Shown piece after piece: positions 7,903 through 15,271 of a DNA stretch of 17,953 nucleotides (positions are counted from its first letter, which is position 1; each line of letters opens with the position of its first letter). The position numbers and the translations under genes were made by a program. Location: assembly GCA_030040215.1 (NCBI GenBank), contig JASHUD010000055.1, positions 1 through 17,953 of the forward strand, in the 5' to 3' direction. This DNA is from Methylovirgula sp. GTDB taxonomy: Bacteria; Pseudomonadota; Alphaproteobacteria; Rhizobiales; Beijerinckiaceae. Under the pieces are notes generated by a model that saw only the letters and a list, made by a program, of their open reading frames with translations, made no database searches and was not told the origin of the DNA.

Positions 7903-8898
7903 CTATCCAACGTTGCGTTCGAGGCGCATCAGCATGAAACGCGCGATGGCCAGGACGAAGAAGGTGATGACGAACAAGATCAAACCGAGCTCGATGAGCG
8001 CCGATGTATAAAGGTCGCCCACCGCTTCAGTAAATTCGTTGGCAATCGCCGCCGAGATGGTCGTACCCGGGGCAAGCAGCGAATGGGGGATTACGTCGGC
8101 GTTGCCGATGACGAAGGTCACCGCCATGGTCTCGCCGAGCGCGCGCCCGAGACCGAGCATGATCCCGCCGACGACGCCGGCCCGCGCGTAGGGCATGACG
8201 ATGTGGCGAACCACCTCCCAGGTGGTGCAGCCGATGCCGCGGCCGGCTTCCTTCAAAACCGCCGGCACGGTTGCAAAAACATCGCGGGAGATCGCCGCGA
8301 CGAACGGCAGTACCATGATCGCCAGAATGACACCGGCGGTCAGCATGCCGATGCCGTAGGGCGGACCGGCAAATAGCGACGCGAGCACCGGTACTTTGGC
8401 GAAGGCGGCAATCAGCGCCGGTTGGATATGCCGCTGCAGAAACGGCGCGAAAACGAATAGGCCCCAGATGCCGTAAATGATCGACGGAATGCCGGCGAGG
8501 AGTTCGACCGCAATGCCGATCGGACGGCGCAAGATCTCTGGGCAGAGTTCGCTCAGAAAAATGCCGATCCCGATGCCGATCGGCACTGCGAAGAACATGG
8601 CGATCGCCGAGGTGACGAGCGTTCCGTAAATCGCCGCCAAGGCGCCGTATTGGTCGGTGACCGGATTCCAGACCGAAGTGTAGAGAAAGCCGAAACCGAA
8701 AGCACGAATGGCCGGAAGCGAACCTTCGATCAACGAAAGGATGACACCGCCGAGGATCACGAGAACGGCAACCGCCGCGGTCAGCGTCAACCCGTGGAAA
8801 GAACCGTTCCGAAACCTGAAGGCGCGCAATGCCCGCGCCCGCCGCGCCGCGGCATCCTTATAGGCCACTCGGCCGCTCTCCACCGCTATGTCCGCCAA
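7903..8898 (-). CDS. pstC: Phosphate ABC transporter permease PstC
   Basis: PstC is the partner permease of PstA. I place the start at the TTG at 8898 (331 residues), 8 bases after an AAGGA ribosome site. The product then begins with a basic, helical N-terminal tail and a first membrane segment at about 37-58. An upstream ATG in frame at 9036 would add 46 residues that overlap the intergenic hairpin and look non-coding; a GTG at 8883 is a second option. The coupling loop VLKEAGRGIGCTTWEVVRHIVMP and the segment GIPSIIYGIWGLFVF are typical of PstC. It lies between pstS and pstA in the standard order. Confidence 0.93.
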   Translation of the reverse strand: MADIAVESGRVAYKDAAARRARALRAFRFRNGSFHGLTLTAAVAVLVILGGVILSLIEGSLPAIRAFGFGFLYTSVWNPVTDQYGALAAIYGTLVTSAIAMFFAVPIGIGIGIFLSELCPEILRRPIGIAVELLAGIPSIIYGIWGLFVFAPFLQRHIQPALIAAFAKVPVLASLFAGPPYGIGMLTAGVILAIMVLPFVAAISRDVFATVPAVLKEAGRGIGCTTWEVVRHIVMPYARAGVVGGIMLGLGRALGETMAVTFVIGNADVIPHSLLAPGTTISAAIANEFTEAVGDLYTSALIELGLILFVITFFVLAIARFMLMRLERNVG

Positions 8899-9103
8899 TG
8901 TCGTGGTCCTTAACTTACAACAACCGTGCGGGCCGCCAACAAAGCCGCGGTGGCAAATCGCCGAAATACGCGACGGGGGAGAGCCGCAGCGCTCTCCCCT
9001 CTGTTTAACACGCGGAAACCGTAGGATAATTTGCACCGATCGCCGGATAGAGCGTTGCCGGACTTGGGGAACGCTGCGGCACCGATTGCCAATGCACTCT
9101 CCC
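8899..9103 (-). other. pstS-pstC intergenic spacer
   Basis: These 205 bp hold the stem-loop at 8976-8999 and the AAGGA ribosome site of pstC (near 8907-8911). I see no Pho box or clear promoter, so pstC probably depends on read-through from pstS. Confidence 0.6.
8976..8999 (-). terminator. Stem-loop between pstS and pstC
   Basis: In the pst direction GGGGAGAGC and GCTCTCCCC form a perfect 9-bp stem with a 6-base loop. It lies about 105 bp after the pstS stop and about 78 bp before the pstC start. No strong T-run follows. It may stabilise or partly terminate pstS mRNA, which would give more binding protein than membrane subunits, as known for other binding-protein operons. Confidence 0.5.
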
Positions 9104-10150
9104 TCAATTCACCAGCGCTTTGCCGTCGGATCCCTTGATCTCCTCGGCCCAAGTTTTCTTGACGAGCGCCACGACTGAATTCGGCATGGGGATATAGTCC
9201 AGATCCTCCGCCATCTTGCCGCCGTTGGCATAGGCCCAGCTGAAGAACTTCAAAGCTTCGGCGGCGGCCGCCGGATCCTTCGGTTGTTTCGGCATGAGGA
9301 TGAACGTAGCGGCGGTAATCGGCCAGGAGTCGGCGCCGGGTTGATCGGTTAGGATTTGATAGAAACCCGGTGCGTGCGTCCAATCGGCGTTGGCCGCAGC
9401 GGATTGGAAGGAGGCCATCGTCGGCGCGACTTTCTTGCCTTCCTTGTTGATCAGATCCGCGTAGACGAGCTTGTTCTGGATCGCGTAGGCGTATTCGACG
9501 TAACCGATCGCGCCCTGCGTCTGCATGACGTTGTTGGAGACGCCTTCGTTGCCTTTGGCGCCGATGCCGACCGGCCATTGGACGGACGTGTTCTCGCCGA
9601 CTTTGCTCTTCCAATCGGCCGAGACTTTCGACAGATAGTCGGTGAAATTGAAAGTCGTTCCGGAGCCATCCGAACGGTGCACCACGGCAATGGCGGTCGA
9701 CGGCAAGGTTACGCCCGGATTGAGTTTCTTGATCGCCGGATCGTCCCACTTGGTGATCGAACCGAGAAAGATCTTCGCGAGCGTATCGCCGTCGAACAAG
9801 AGTTGGCCGGGTGCGATGCCGGACAGATTGACGACCGGGACGATGCCCCCCATCACCATCGGCCATTGTACGAGGCCGCTGGCGCTGAGCTCGTCGGCCT
9901 CGAGCGGCTTGTCGCTGGCGCCGAACGTCACGGTCGCGGCTTTGATTTGCTTGATCCCGCCGCCCGAGCCGATCGACTGGTAATTTAAGCTGTTGCCGGT
10001 CTGCTTCTTATAGGTGTCGGCCCATTTGGCGTAGATCGGATACGGAAAAGTCGCGCCGGCACCGGAAATATCGGCCGCCTTGGCGCCGGCAATTGCGACA
10101 ACCGCGGCCGCCGCAGCCAGCGCAGTCCATACAAAGGGTTTGAAGTTCAT
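9104..10150 (-). CDS. pstS: Periplasmic phosphate-binding protein PstS
   Basis: PstS captures phosphate in the periplasm and delivers it to PstCA. The 348-residue product has a Sec signal peptide: basic start MNFK, hydrophobic core at about 7-20, and a likely cleavage after A-K-A at residue 25. The mature protein starts ADISGAGATFPYPIY, as in the family. Phosphate-binding loops are visible as GAGATFP, SIGSGGG, FGASDKPL and RSDGSGTTFNFTDYL. GAGAT-type motifs and the length are normal. A GAGAGG ribosome site precedes the ATG. A Pho box lies 88-120 bp upstream, so expression should rise when phosphate is scarce. Confidence 0.97.
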   Translation of the reverse strand: MNFKPFVWTALAAAAAVVAIAGAKAADISGAGATFPYPIYAKWADTYKKQTGNSLNYQSIGSGGGIKQIKAATVTFGASDKPLEADELSASGLVQWPMVMGGIVPVVNLSGIAPGQLLFDGDTLAKIFLGSITKWDDPAIKKLNPGVTLPSTAIAVVHRSDGSGTTFNFTDYLSKVSADWKSKVGENTSVQWPVGIGAKGNEGVSNNVMQTQGAIGYVEYAYAIQNKLVYADLINKEGKKVAPTMASFQSAAANADWTHAPGFYQILTDQPGADSWPITAATFILMPKQPKDPAAAAEALKFFSWAYANGGKMAEDLDYIPMPNSVVALVKKTWAEEIKGSDGKALVN

Positions 10151-10214
10151 GACGGGCCTCTCGAAGCTAGAGAAACGCTACAGCCGGAGATCCTGGCTGC
10201 CGAGCGACGAGCGC

Positions 10215-10270
10215 AACCTAGGCGGAACCAGCCACGGATTTACGACGGTTGGATGACAGTTCGATGACGT
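10215..10270 (-). promoter_or_regulatory. Pho box (three 11-bp units) and candidate -10 of pstS
   Basis: On the minus strand three consecutive 11-bp units, ACGTCATCGAA (10270-10260), CTGTCATCCAA (10259-10249) and CCGTCGTAAAT (10248-10238), match the PhoB direct-repeat pattern of CTGTCAT plus an A/T-rich spacer. The middle unit is best, and the outer ones are weaker. A possible -10, TAGGTT, is at 10220-10215, so the box overlaps the -35 position as expected for PhoB-dependent promoters. It lies just after the phoR stop and drives pstS onward, not phoR. Confidence 0.8.
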
Positions 10271-10287
10271 TCCGCGTTGCCGCAGGG

Positions 10288-11346
10288 TCAGCCCTCGAAA
10301 AGCGGCAAAGCGACGCTGAATGTCGCGCCTTCGCCGAGCTTCGATTCGATGTTCAGGCGACCGCCGTGGCGGGCGACGATATGTTTAACGATCGCCAGCC
10401 CGAGCCCGGTTCCGCCCTTGGCGCGGCTTTGCCCGACATCGATCCGATAGAAGCGTTCGGTCAGGCGCGGCAAATGTTCGGGAGCAATGCCCGGCCCGTA
10501 GTCGCGGACCGACAGTTGCGCCTGCGTTCCATTCGCAATCACGGTTATATCCACATCTTTTTTCGCGGCGACCGCGTCGGCGGCGCCGTATTTGATCGCG
10601 TTCTCGATGAGGTTCTCGACGACGCGCAGCAATTCGTCGCGATCTCCGGCGACGACGACCGATTGGGGCGCATCGATCCGCAACGCAACGTCTTGCTCGT
10701 CGGCCACCGGCGTCAGCGTATCGGCGATATGGCGCAGAAGGCCGACCAGATCGACCGGCGTATCGGGGCGCACATGAAGATGCTGTTCGATCCGCGACAG
10801 CGATAGAAGATCGTCCACGAGCCGCGACATTCGCTGCGCCTGTTCGCGCATGATCGCCAAGAACTTGCGACGCGCGCCTTCATCCTCGCGCGCCGGTCCC
10901 TGCAAGGTTTCGATAAAGCCGAGCAGAGAGGCCAGCGGCGTGCGCAATTCGTGGCTGGCATTGGCGACGAAATCGACGCGCATGCGCTCAAGCCGGCGCG
11001 CCGCGCTCAAATCGCGCAGCGACAGGATCAAGGCCATCTCGAATTCGTCGCCGCCGAATGGGGCGATGTTCACTTCGAAAAGGCGTTCGACCGGAACCTT
11101 TTCGGCCCAGATCACGCGCTCGACGCCTTGCGTGGCGCGCACCCTTTCCACCGCGTCGAGCACGTCGGGCGAACGCAAGCTGCGCGCCAGCAATCCTTCG
11201 GGCAGAAGACCCGGCAAAATTGCGTGCGCGGCGGCGTTGGCGGCAATGATCCGATCGTTACGATCGATGACCAGAACCGCCTCCGGGAGAGCTTCGATGA
11301 GCTCGCGGATTAGCGAACGATCCCGCCGTTTGCTATCGTCGTCCAT
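10288..11346 (-). CDS. phoR: Phosphate regulon sensor histidine kinase PhoR (no visible membrane anchor)
   Basis: PhoR autophosphorylates and passes phosphate to PhoB, and dephosphorylates it when phosphate is plentiful. The 352-residue product has a PAS-like domain (about 15-110), an H-box NASHELRTPLASLLGF with H132, an N-box ENLIENAIKYG (N249), and G-boxes DYGPGI and GGTGLGLAIV. Identification as PhoR rests on position before pstSCAB-phoU-phoB. PhoR proteins usually carry N-terminal transmembrane segments; here the protein starts MDDDSKRRDRSLIRE and has none. An in-frame TAG 10 codons upstream of the ATG rules out a simple longer start. The ribosome site is weak: GAGGAG lies about 18 bases before the ATG. 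Its own promoter must be upstream, since the Pho box lies downstream. Confidence 0.9.
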   Translation of the reverse strand: MDDDSKRRDRSLIRELIEALPEAVLVIDRNDRIIAANAAAHAILPGLLPEGLLARSLRSPDVLDAVERVRATQGVERVIWAEKVPVERLFEVNIAPFGGDEFEMALILSLRDLSAARRLERMRVDFVANASHELRTPLASLLGFIETLQGPAREDEGARRKFLAIMREQAQRMSRLVDDLLSLSRIEQHLHVRPDTPVDLVGLLRHIADTLTPVADEQDVALRIDAPQSVVVAGDRDELLRVVENLIENAIKYGAADAVAAKKDVDITVIANGTQAQLSVRDYGPGIAPEHLPRLTERFYRIDVGQSRAKGGTGLGLAIVKHIVARHGGRLNIESKLGEGATFSVALPLFEG

Positions 11347-11468
11347 GCGCTTTGCCGGAAGCGTCTCCTCTTCCTAAGCTTCCGCTTTAAGCGCGTTCCG
11401 ACGAATTGCAAGCGCGCGGGCGGTTCCCGCTGCGCACACCGCAATCGCGCAACGGATCGATGCCGTCC
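11347..11468 (-). other. Spacer upstream of phoR
   Basis: These 122 bp between the HbpS-like remnant and phoR contain a purine-rich GAGGAG, and weak promoter-like hexamers such as TTGCAA near 11410. I cannot name a convincing phoR promoter. There is no gene. Confidence 0.5.
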
Positions 11469-11693
11469 TCAGCTCAATTTGGCCGCGCCGGCCGCAGCTT
11501 CGGCAACCTCCTGGTCGCCGGTGCCTCCGCTCACGCCCACCGCGCCGATCACTTTGCCATGGTTCTTCAAAGGAACGCCGCCGGGCAAGATGTTGATCTT
11601 GCCGTGGTTCGATTCCTGGATGCCATAGAAGGGTGCTTTGACGATGCCTTGCGCGTCGGCGAGCGAAACGGAGTAAATAAGGATGATGCAGGA
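11469..11693 (-). pseudogene. Remnant of an HbpS/GlcG/PduO-C-type domain (C-terminal half only)
   Basis: Reading the minus strand gives 74 codons to a TGA at 11471-11469. From ADAQGIVKAPFYGIQES onward the translation has the hallmarks of the second half of the haem-binding HbpS/GlcG (DUF336) domain: ILPGGVPLK, GKVIGAVGVSGGTGDQ and the Ala-rich end EVAEAAAGAAKLS. The first half of the domain is missing. There is no ATG, GTG or TTG start with a ribosome site, and the frame is closed upstream by TGA (11696-11694). The fragment is in the same frame as the adenosyltransferase gene ahead of it, with only five codons, including its TAA and this TGA, between. The same domain forms the C-terminal half of some two-domain PduO proteins. 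It is probably a decay product of a fused or adjacent gene. Confidence 0.7.
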
Positions 11694-11705
11694 TCAGATG
11701 CGGGA

Positions 11706-12287
11706 TTAGACGCCGGTGCCGGCGCCCGGCACCCAGAGAATGTCGCCTTCGCCGGAGCGGTTGAGATAACGCGCCGCGACGAATAGGAAATCCGAGAGGC
11801 GGTTGATGTATTTGAGGCTCGGCGCCCCGACGGTTTCGCGGGGCGCGGCGGCGAGGCTCGCCATGCGCCGCTCGGCGCGGCGTACCACGGCGCGGGCGAC
11901 ATGCATCGCCGCCGCCGCCTCCGAGCCGCCCGGCAGAACGAAGGACTTGAGCGGTTCGAGACCGGCATTCAAGGCGTCGATCTCGCGTTCCAGACGGCCG
12001 ACTTGCTGCTCGGTGATCCGCAGCGCGCGCTCGCCTGTTTCCGGCACGCAGAGATCGGCGCCGAGGTCGAAGAGATCGTTTTGAATGGCCGCCAGATTCG
12101 CCGCCAGGGCGGCATGTTCCGACGCCTTCGAGAGAAGAGCGCGCGCAACGCCGATGCAACTGTTGGCTTCATCGACGGCGCCATACGCTTCGATCCGTAC
12201 ATCATCTTTGCGCCGCCGCTCGCCGGTGCCGAGCCCGGTCGTCCCATTGTCGCCGCCGCGCGTATAGATTTTGGTGAGCGTAACCAT
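11706..12287 (-). CDS. Cob(I)alamin adenosyltransferase, PduO type
   Basis: This enzyme transfers the adenosyl group of ATP to cob(I)alamin, making coenzyme B12. The 193-residue product begins MVTLTKIYTRGGDNGTTGLGTGERRRKDD; the TRGGDNGTTGL stretch is the ATP-binding N-terminus of the PduO family. It continues with AYGAVDEANSCIG, FVLPGGS, a basic RAERR segment and YINRLSDFLFVAARYLN, and ends GDILWVPGAG. This is one full helical domain of normal length. The ATG at 12287 is preferred over upstream in-frame codons, which read through the HIG1 gene. The start overlaps nothing; the HIG1 stop lies 2 bp upstream, suggesting coupling. The gene is often labelled cobO or pduO, but it is not the CobA/CobO type. 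Confidence 0.93.
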   Translation of the reverse strand: MVTLTKIYTRGGDNGTTGLGTGERRRKDDVRIEAYGAVDEANSCIGVARALLSKASEHAALAANLAAIQNDLFDLGADLCVPETGERALRITEQQVGRLEREIDALNAGLEPLKSFVLPGGSEAAAAMHVARAVVRRAERRMASLAAAPRETVGAPSLKYINRLSDFLFVAARYLNRSGEGDILWVPGAGTGV

Positions 12288-12289
12288 GT

Positions 12290-12478
12290 TCAGCGCCGGA
12301 AAAATAGCACGCCGATGATGATCAGGATGGCGAGGAACTGCAAGCCCACACGCCAGCGCATCAGCACCTGCGAGACCCGCGAATCGCCGCCGCGCGCCAT
12401 ATTGACGACGCCGAGAATGAGCACGATCAGCACGGCGGCGAGCGCCGCTGCGACGAGGACATTGCCGAACGTGTGCAT
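12290..12478 (-). CDS. Small twin-transmembrane HIG1-domain protein
   Basis: The 62-residue product has two membrane segments (about 7-27 and 43-60) joined by a short loop with GGDSRVSQVLMRWRVGLQ, which fits the HIG1 motif. Eukaryotic HIG1/Rcf proteins associate with cytochrome oxidase; bacterial members are small inner-membrane proteins whose role is mostly inferred. I choose the ATG at 12478, since GGGAGG lies 5 bases upstream; a GTG at 12481 would be only 2 bases from it. The gene is followed 2 bp later by the adenosyltransferase. This pairing is common in Hyphomicrobiales as I recall it. Confidence 0.85.
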   Translation of the reverse strand: MHTFGNVLVAAALAAVLIVLILGVVNMARGGDSRVSQVLMRWRVGLQFLAILIIIGVLFFRR

Positions 12479-12539
12479 CACATCCTCCCGCTGTTCGGTG
12501 TCGCCGCGGCCGCCATTTCCGGCGCCCCAAAGCTCGCGT

Positions 12540-15221
12540 TCAATACGGTTTTAGCAAGCGTTCGAGATAATCGAGTTCCTCTTGCGGCCGCGACGGGTCG
12601 CTGAGCCTGCGGCGCAGTTCTTCGAGCACGCGCTGGGCGCGCTCGACGGCCGGAACGCCCAGCGGGTCGAAACGGGCACGCGGGTCGAAGGCGGGATCGT
12701 TGGCGAGCGGCCGGCCGAGCGGATCCGTATCGCCGCCGCCCTCCGCCTGTCCTGCTCCCTCTTGGTCGCCTTCGGCGCCTTGCCCTTCTCCGCCTTGTCG
12801 CATGGCTTGGGCGAGCTGCTCGGCGCCCTTGCGCAAAGCTTGGAGAGCGCGGCCCTGGGCTTCGACGGCCTGGCCGCCGCCTTGGCTGCCGCCCTGATCC
12901 TGACCGCCCGGACTTTGCCCTTGGCCGCCCGGACTCTGCGCTTGATTTTTCCCCTGATTCTGTCCCTGACTTTGGCCTTGGTTCTGCCCCTGATTCTGCT
13001 CTTGGTTCAGCGCATTTTCGGCGTCTTTCATCGCCTTTTGCGCTTCCGAGAGGCCGGACTGATCTTGCCCCATCTGCTTCAGTTGCCGTTCCACTTCCTC
13101 GAGACGCTGGCGCAATTCCTGCTGGCGGTCGTGCAGATCTTGTTCGCTTGCGCCTTGCTGGCCCGGCTGGTTCTGCGCCTGATTGTTCGGGCTCTGCTGG
13201 TTTTGCTGCCCCGGCTGGTTCTGTTGCTGATCGTCGCTTTCTTCCTGGCGCTCGCGGGCTTGCGCCTGTGCCTGCGCCAGGCGGTCGGTTTTGTCGCGCA
13301 ATTCCTGTTGTTCGCGCGTGAGCCTGTCGAGTTCGCGCAAAGCGTTGTTCATGGCGCGCGTCGTCGGATCGGCATCGCGGCGCTGCGCCATCCGCAGATT
13401 TTCGAGCGTGTTTTGCAATTGCTCGAGCATTCGCTGCGCGTCGGCGCGATCGCCGGAACGTTCCATTTCCTGCATCCGGTCGAGCATGGACTGCAGATCC
13501 TGGCGCGAAACCGAGCGGCTTCGGTTCGGTGAGATTTGCGGGGGTTGCTGTGGCTGATTGCCGAGATCGCGCGCCTGCTGCTGCGCGAATTCGTTGAGGA
13601 ACTTGTCCATCGCGGCGCGCAAGTTCTCGGTGAGCTTGCGGATTTCCTCGTCCGGCGCATTGCGCTGCAGGGCGTCGCGCAACTGCTGCTCCGCGGCGCG
13701 TAAGTCGCGCTCCGCCTCGGAAAGCGAGCCGTTCTCGATTTGCAGCGCCATGTTCCAAAGGAAATCCGCGATTTTCAAGAGATCGTCGTCGCTTTGCGCG
13801 TCCTGCAGCATGTTGGAGGCGACGCTGAGCCCGAGAAATACGGAGCTGCTTTCGTCGAAGGTTTCCGGCGCGATCATCAACGCATCGAGCGCCGTCTGCA
13901 CGCGGTTGCGCTGATCCGGGAAGAGCACGAGATCGCGCCGCTGCTCGATCAACGCGCGGGCCAGCGGTTTCACGAACGGCCGTTGCGGAAGCGTGATTTC
14001 GATCGGCTCGCTTCGCCCGACGTTGCCGCCGCCGTCGTGCGCGCTGAGCGTCATCTTGACGTGCGCGCCCGCCCAAGGATGGTCGGAGAGATCGACGGTT
14101 GCTTCCGTCTCTCCCAATCCGCCGGGGCCGGGCGGCAGCGGCAAGGCAACGTGCGGCGGCGGCACGAGCGAGCGCAAATGTCCGCTCGCTCCCTCGACCG
14201 TCGGGTCGGCGAAATTAGCCGCGGCGGACGTGGCGCCGTAATCGTCGCTGATTGCATAGGACAGCGTCAGCGAACCGCGCACGTTGGCGCGCGGCGCATC
14301 GGTCAGTTCGATCTGCGGCGGCAGATCCGGAATCGCCGCGATGTCGAAGCGCCCGACCAGCCTGCCGGCGTGTTTGAGGCCGAGCTTGGCGTCGCCCTCC
14401 AAAACCAAACGCCGTTCGCTGTCTCCGGAAGCGGATTTGACGGCGTTGGGCTTGGCGACGGACCGCAGTTCGCCTTGCGTCTCGACATCGAGATCGCCGC
14501 CCGAGGCGCGCACGATCACCAGCGAATGAATCGGCGCTTCGATTTGTTGCGCCTGGTCGGCGGCGAGCTTCAACATAACCGGCGGCTTGCCGGTATAAGC
14601 GGGAGGATCGATCCAGGCGTCGATTCGATAATTCGCGCCGGACGGCGCACCGCCGCGCCAGTCAAAAGCCGCTGCTACCCGCGCATATTTTTCGGGTCCG
14701 GCGAGGAAGGCCGTGGCAACAAGCAGGACAAGCACGCCGGCGCGCAATGCATAACGGTCGAAATCGACCATGCGCGGCGAAGGCGCGCCGACCTTGAGAG
14801 CTGCGATGTCGAGGAACAGCCGACGCCGATGTGCCGCCCAAAGGGCGCGGGTCGCGGGATCGCCGGCATCGTTGGCGAGTTTATCCTCCAAGCCGGAAGC
14901 CGGATGATGTTTGCGATCCGAGCTGCGGTCGATGCGTGCCAGCGCCTGGCGGCGCGAAGGACGGCGCAGTCGGAAGAACGGCAGAATGGAGATCGCCAGC
15001 GTAATGCCGAACAACGTCACGCCGAGGATGCGGCCGAGCCGGCCGACATCGATCCAGATTCCGGCAAAAGAGCAGCTCAGAAATAGGCCGATCACGACCA
15101 GCGGCGCGACAACGGCGCGCCAGAGCTTTTCCCAAAGGAGCGCGGCGAGTGCCGCGCCGATCAGCCTTTCGAGCCGTCGGGGGGCTGGGTCTTTTCCAGA
15201 CAAGTGCTTGTTATTTCCCAA
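12540..15221 (-). CDS. TIGR02302/DUF4175 family membrane protein of unknown function
   Basis: The 893-residue product is a large alphaproteobacterial protein of unknown function. It has three N-terminal membrane segments (about 35-57, 64-83 and 158-175). A long, probably periplasmic, region follows with beta-rich stretches (IDAWIDPPAYTGKPPV, SLTLSYAISDDYG). A coiled-coil-like middle (about 480-700) is rich in Gln, Glu and Arg. Near the C-terminus lies a low-complexity NQGQ/PGGQ tract, and the protein ends in the conserved-looking RRRLSDPSRPQEELDYLERLLKPY (split across two helices). The start is uncertain: TTG at 15221 is the first option, with a weak ribosome site, and TTG at 15203 is another. 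The gene lies between lysA (51 bp away) and the HIG1 gene. No function can be given. Confidence 0.88.
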   Translation of the reverse strand: MGNNKHLSGKDPAPRRLERLIGAALAALLWEKLWRAVVAPLVVIGLFLSCSFAGIWIDVGRLGRILGVTLFGITLAISILPFFRLRRPSRRQALARIDRSSDRKHHPASGLEDKLANDAGDPATRALWAAHRRRLFLDIAALKVGAPSPRMVDFDRYALRAGVLVLLVATAFLAGPEKYARVAAAFDWRGGAPSGANYRIDAWIDPPAYTGKPPVMLKLAADQAQQIEAPIHSLVIVRASGGDLDVETQGELRSVAKPNAVKSASGDSERRLVLEGDAKLGLKHAGRLVGRFDIAAIPDLPPQIELTDAPRANVRGSLTLSYAISDDYGATSAAANFADPTVEGASGHLRSLVPPPHVALPLPPGPGGLGETEATVDLSDHPWAGAHVKMTLSAHDGGGNVGRSEPIEITLPQRPFVKPLARALIEQRRDLVLFPDQRNRVQTALDALMIAPETFDESSSVFLGLSVASNMLQDAQSDDDLLKIADFLWNMALQIENGSLSEAERDLRAAEQQLRDALQRNAPDEEIRKLTENLRAAMDKFLNEFAQQQARDLGNQPQQPPQISPNRSRSVSRQDLQSMLDRMQEMERSGDRADAQRMLEQLQNTLENLRMAQRRDADPTTRAMNNALRELDRLTREQQELRDKTDRLAQAQAQARERQEESDDQQQNQPGQQNQQSPNNQAQNQPGQQGASEQDLHDRQQELRQRLEEVERQLKQMGQDQSGLSEAQKAMKDAENALNQEQNQGQNQGQSQGQNQGKNQAQSPGGQGQSPGGQDQGGSQGGGQAVEAQGRALQALRKGAEQLAQAMRQGGEGQGAEGDQEGAGQAEGGGDTDPLGRPLANDPAFDPRARFDPLGVPAVERAQRVLEELRRRLSDPSRPQEELDYLERLLKPY
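12880..13014 (-). repeat. Low-complexity NQGQ/PGGQ-coding tract inside the TIGR02302 gene
   Basis: Short degenerate repeats encode runs of Asn-Gln-Gly-Gln and then Ser-Pro-Gly-Gly-Gln units. Such tracts vary in length between strains by slippage. Read on the other strand they give a false Leu-rich open frame. Confidence 0.7.
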
Positions 15222-15271
15222 GTATCGCTCGCTTAGCGTTGGCGGGGGCCGAGATCAGCCCCAGGACCAAA

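Noticed and set aside
11706..11708. Stop-codon read-through joining the adenosyltransferase to the HbpS-like remnant
   Set aside because: Two different stops (TAA and TGA) lie within five codons and the first half of the second domain is missing, so decay is more likely than a functional read-through product.
12288..12530. 81-codon upstream extension of the adenosyltransferase
   Set aside because: It runs through the HIG1 gene in another frame and is Arg-rich nonsense; family members start at MVTLTKIYTRGGD.
12582..13532. Plus-strand 316-codon open frame rich in Leu/Val that looks like a membrane protein
   Set aside because: It is antisense to the Gln/Asn/Glu-rich part of the TIGR02302 gene; CAG, CAA and AAC codons read backwards give Leu and Val. 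No ribosome site or family motif supports it.
12478..14076. Long minus-strand open frame (532 codons) inside the TIGR02302 gene
   Set aside because: It is a frame-shifted shadow with Arg/Ala/Gly-rich composition typical of GC-rich alternate frames; the other frame has membrane segments and family features.
13740..15086. Plus-strand 448-codon open frame opposite the TIGR02302 gene
   Set aside because: It is an antisense shadow rich in Arg/Gly/Asp with no family motif.
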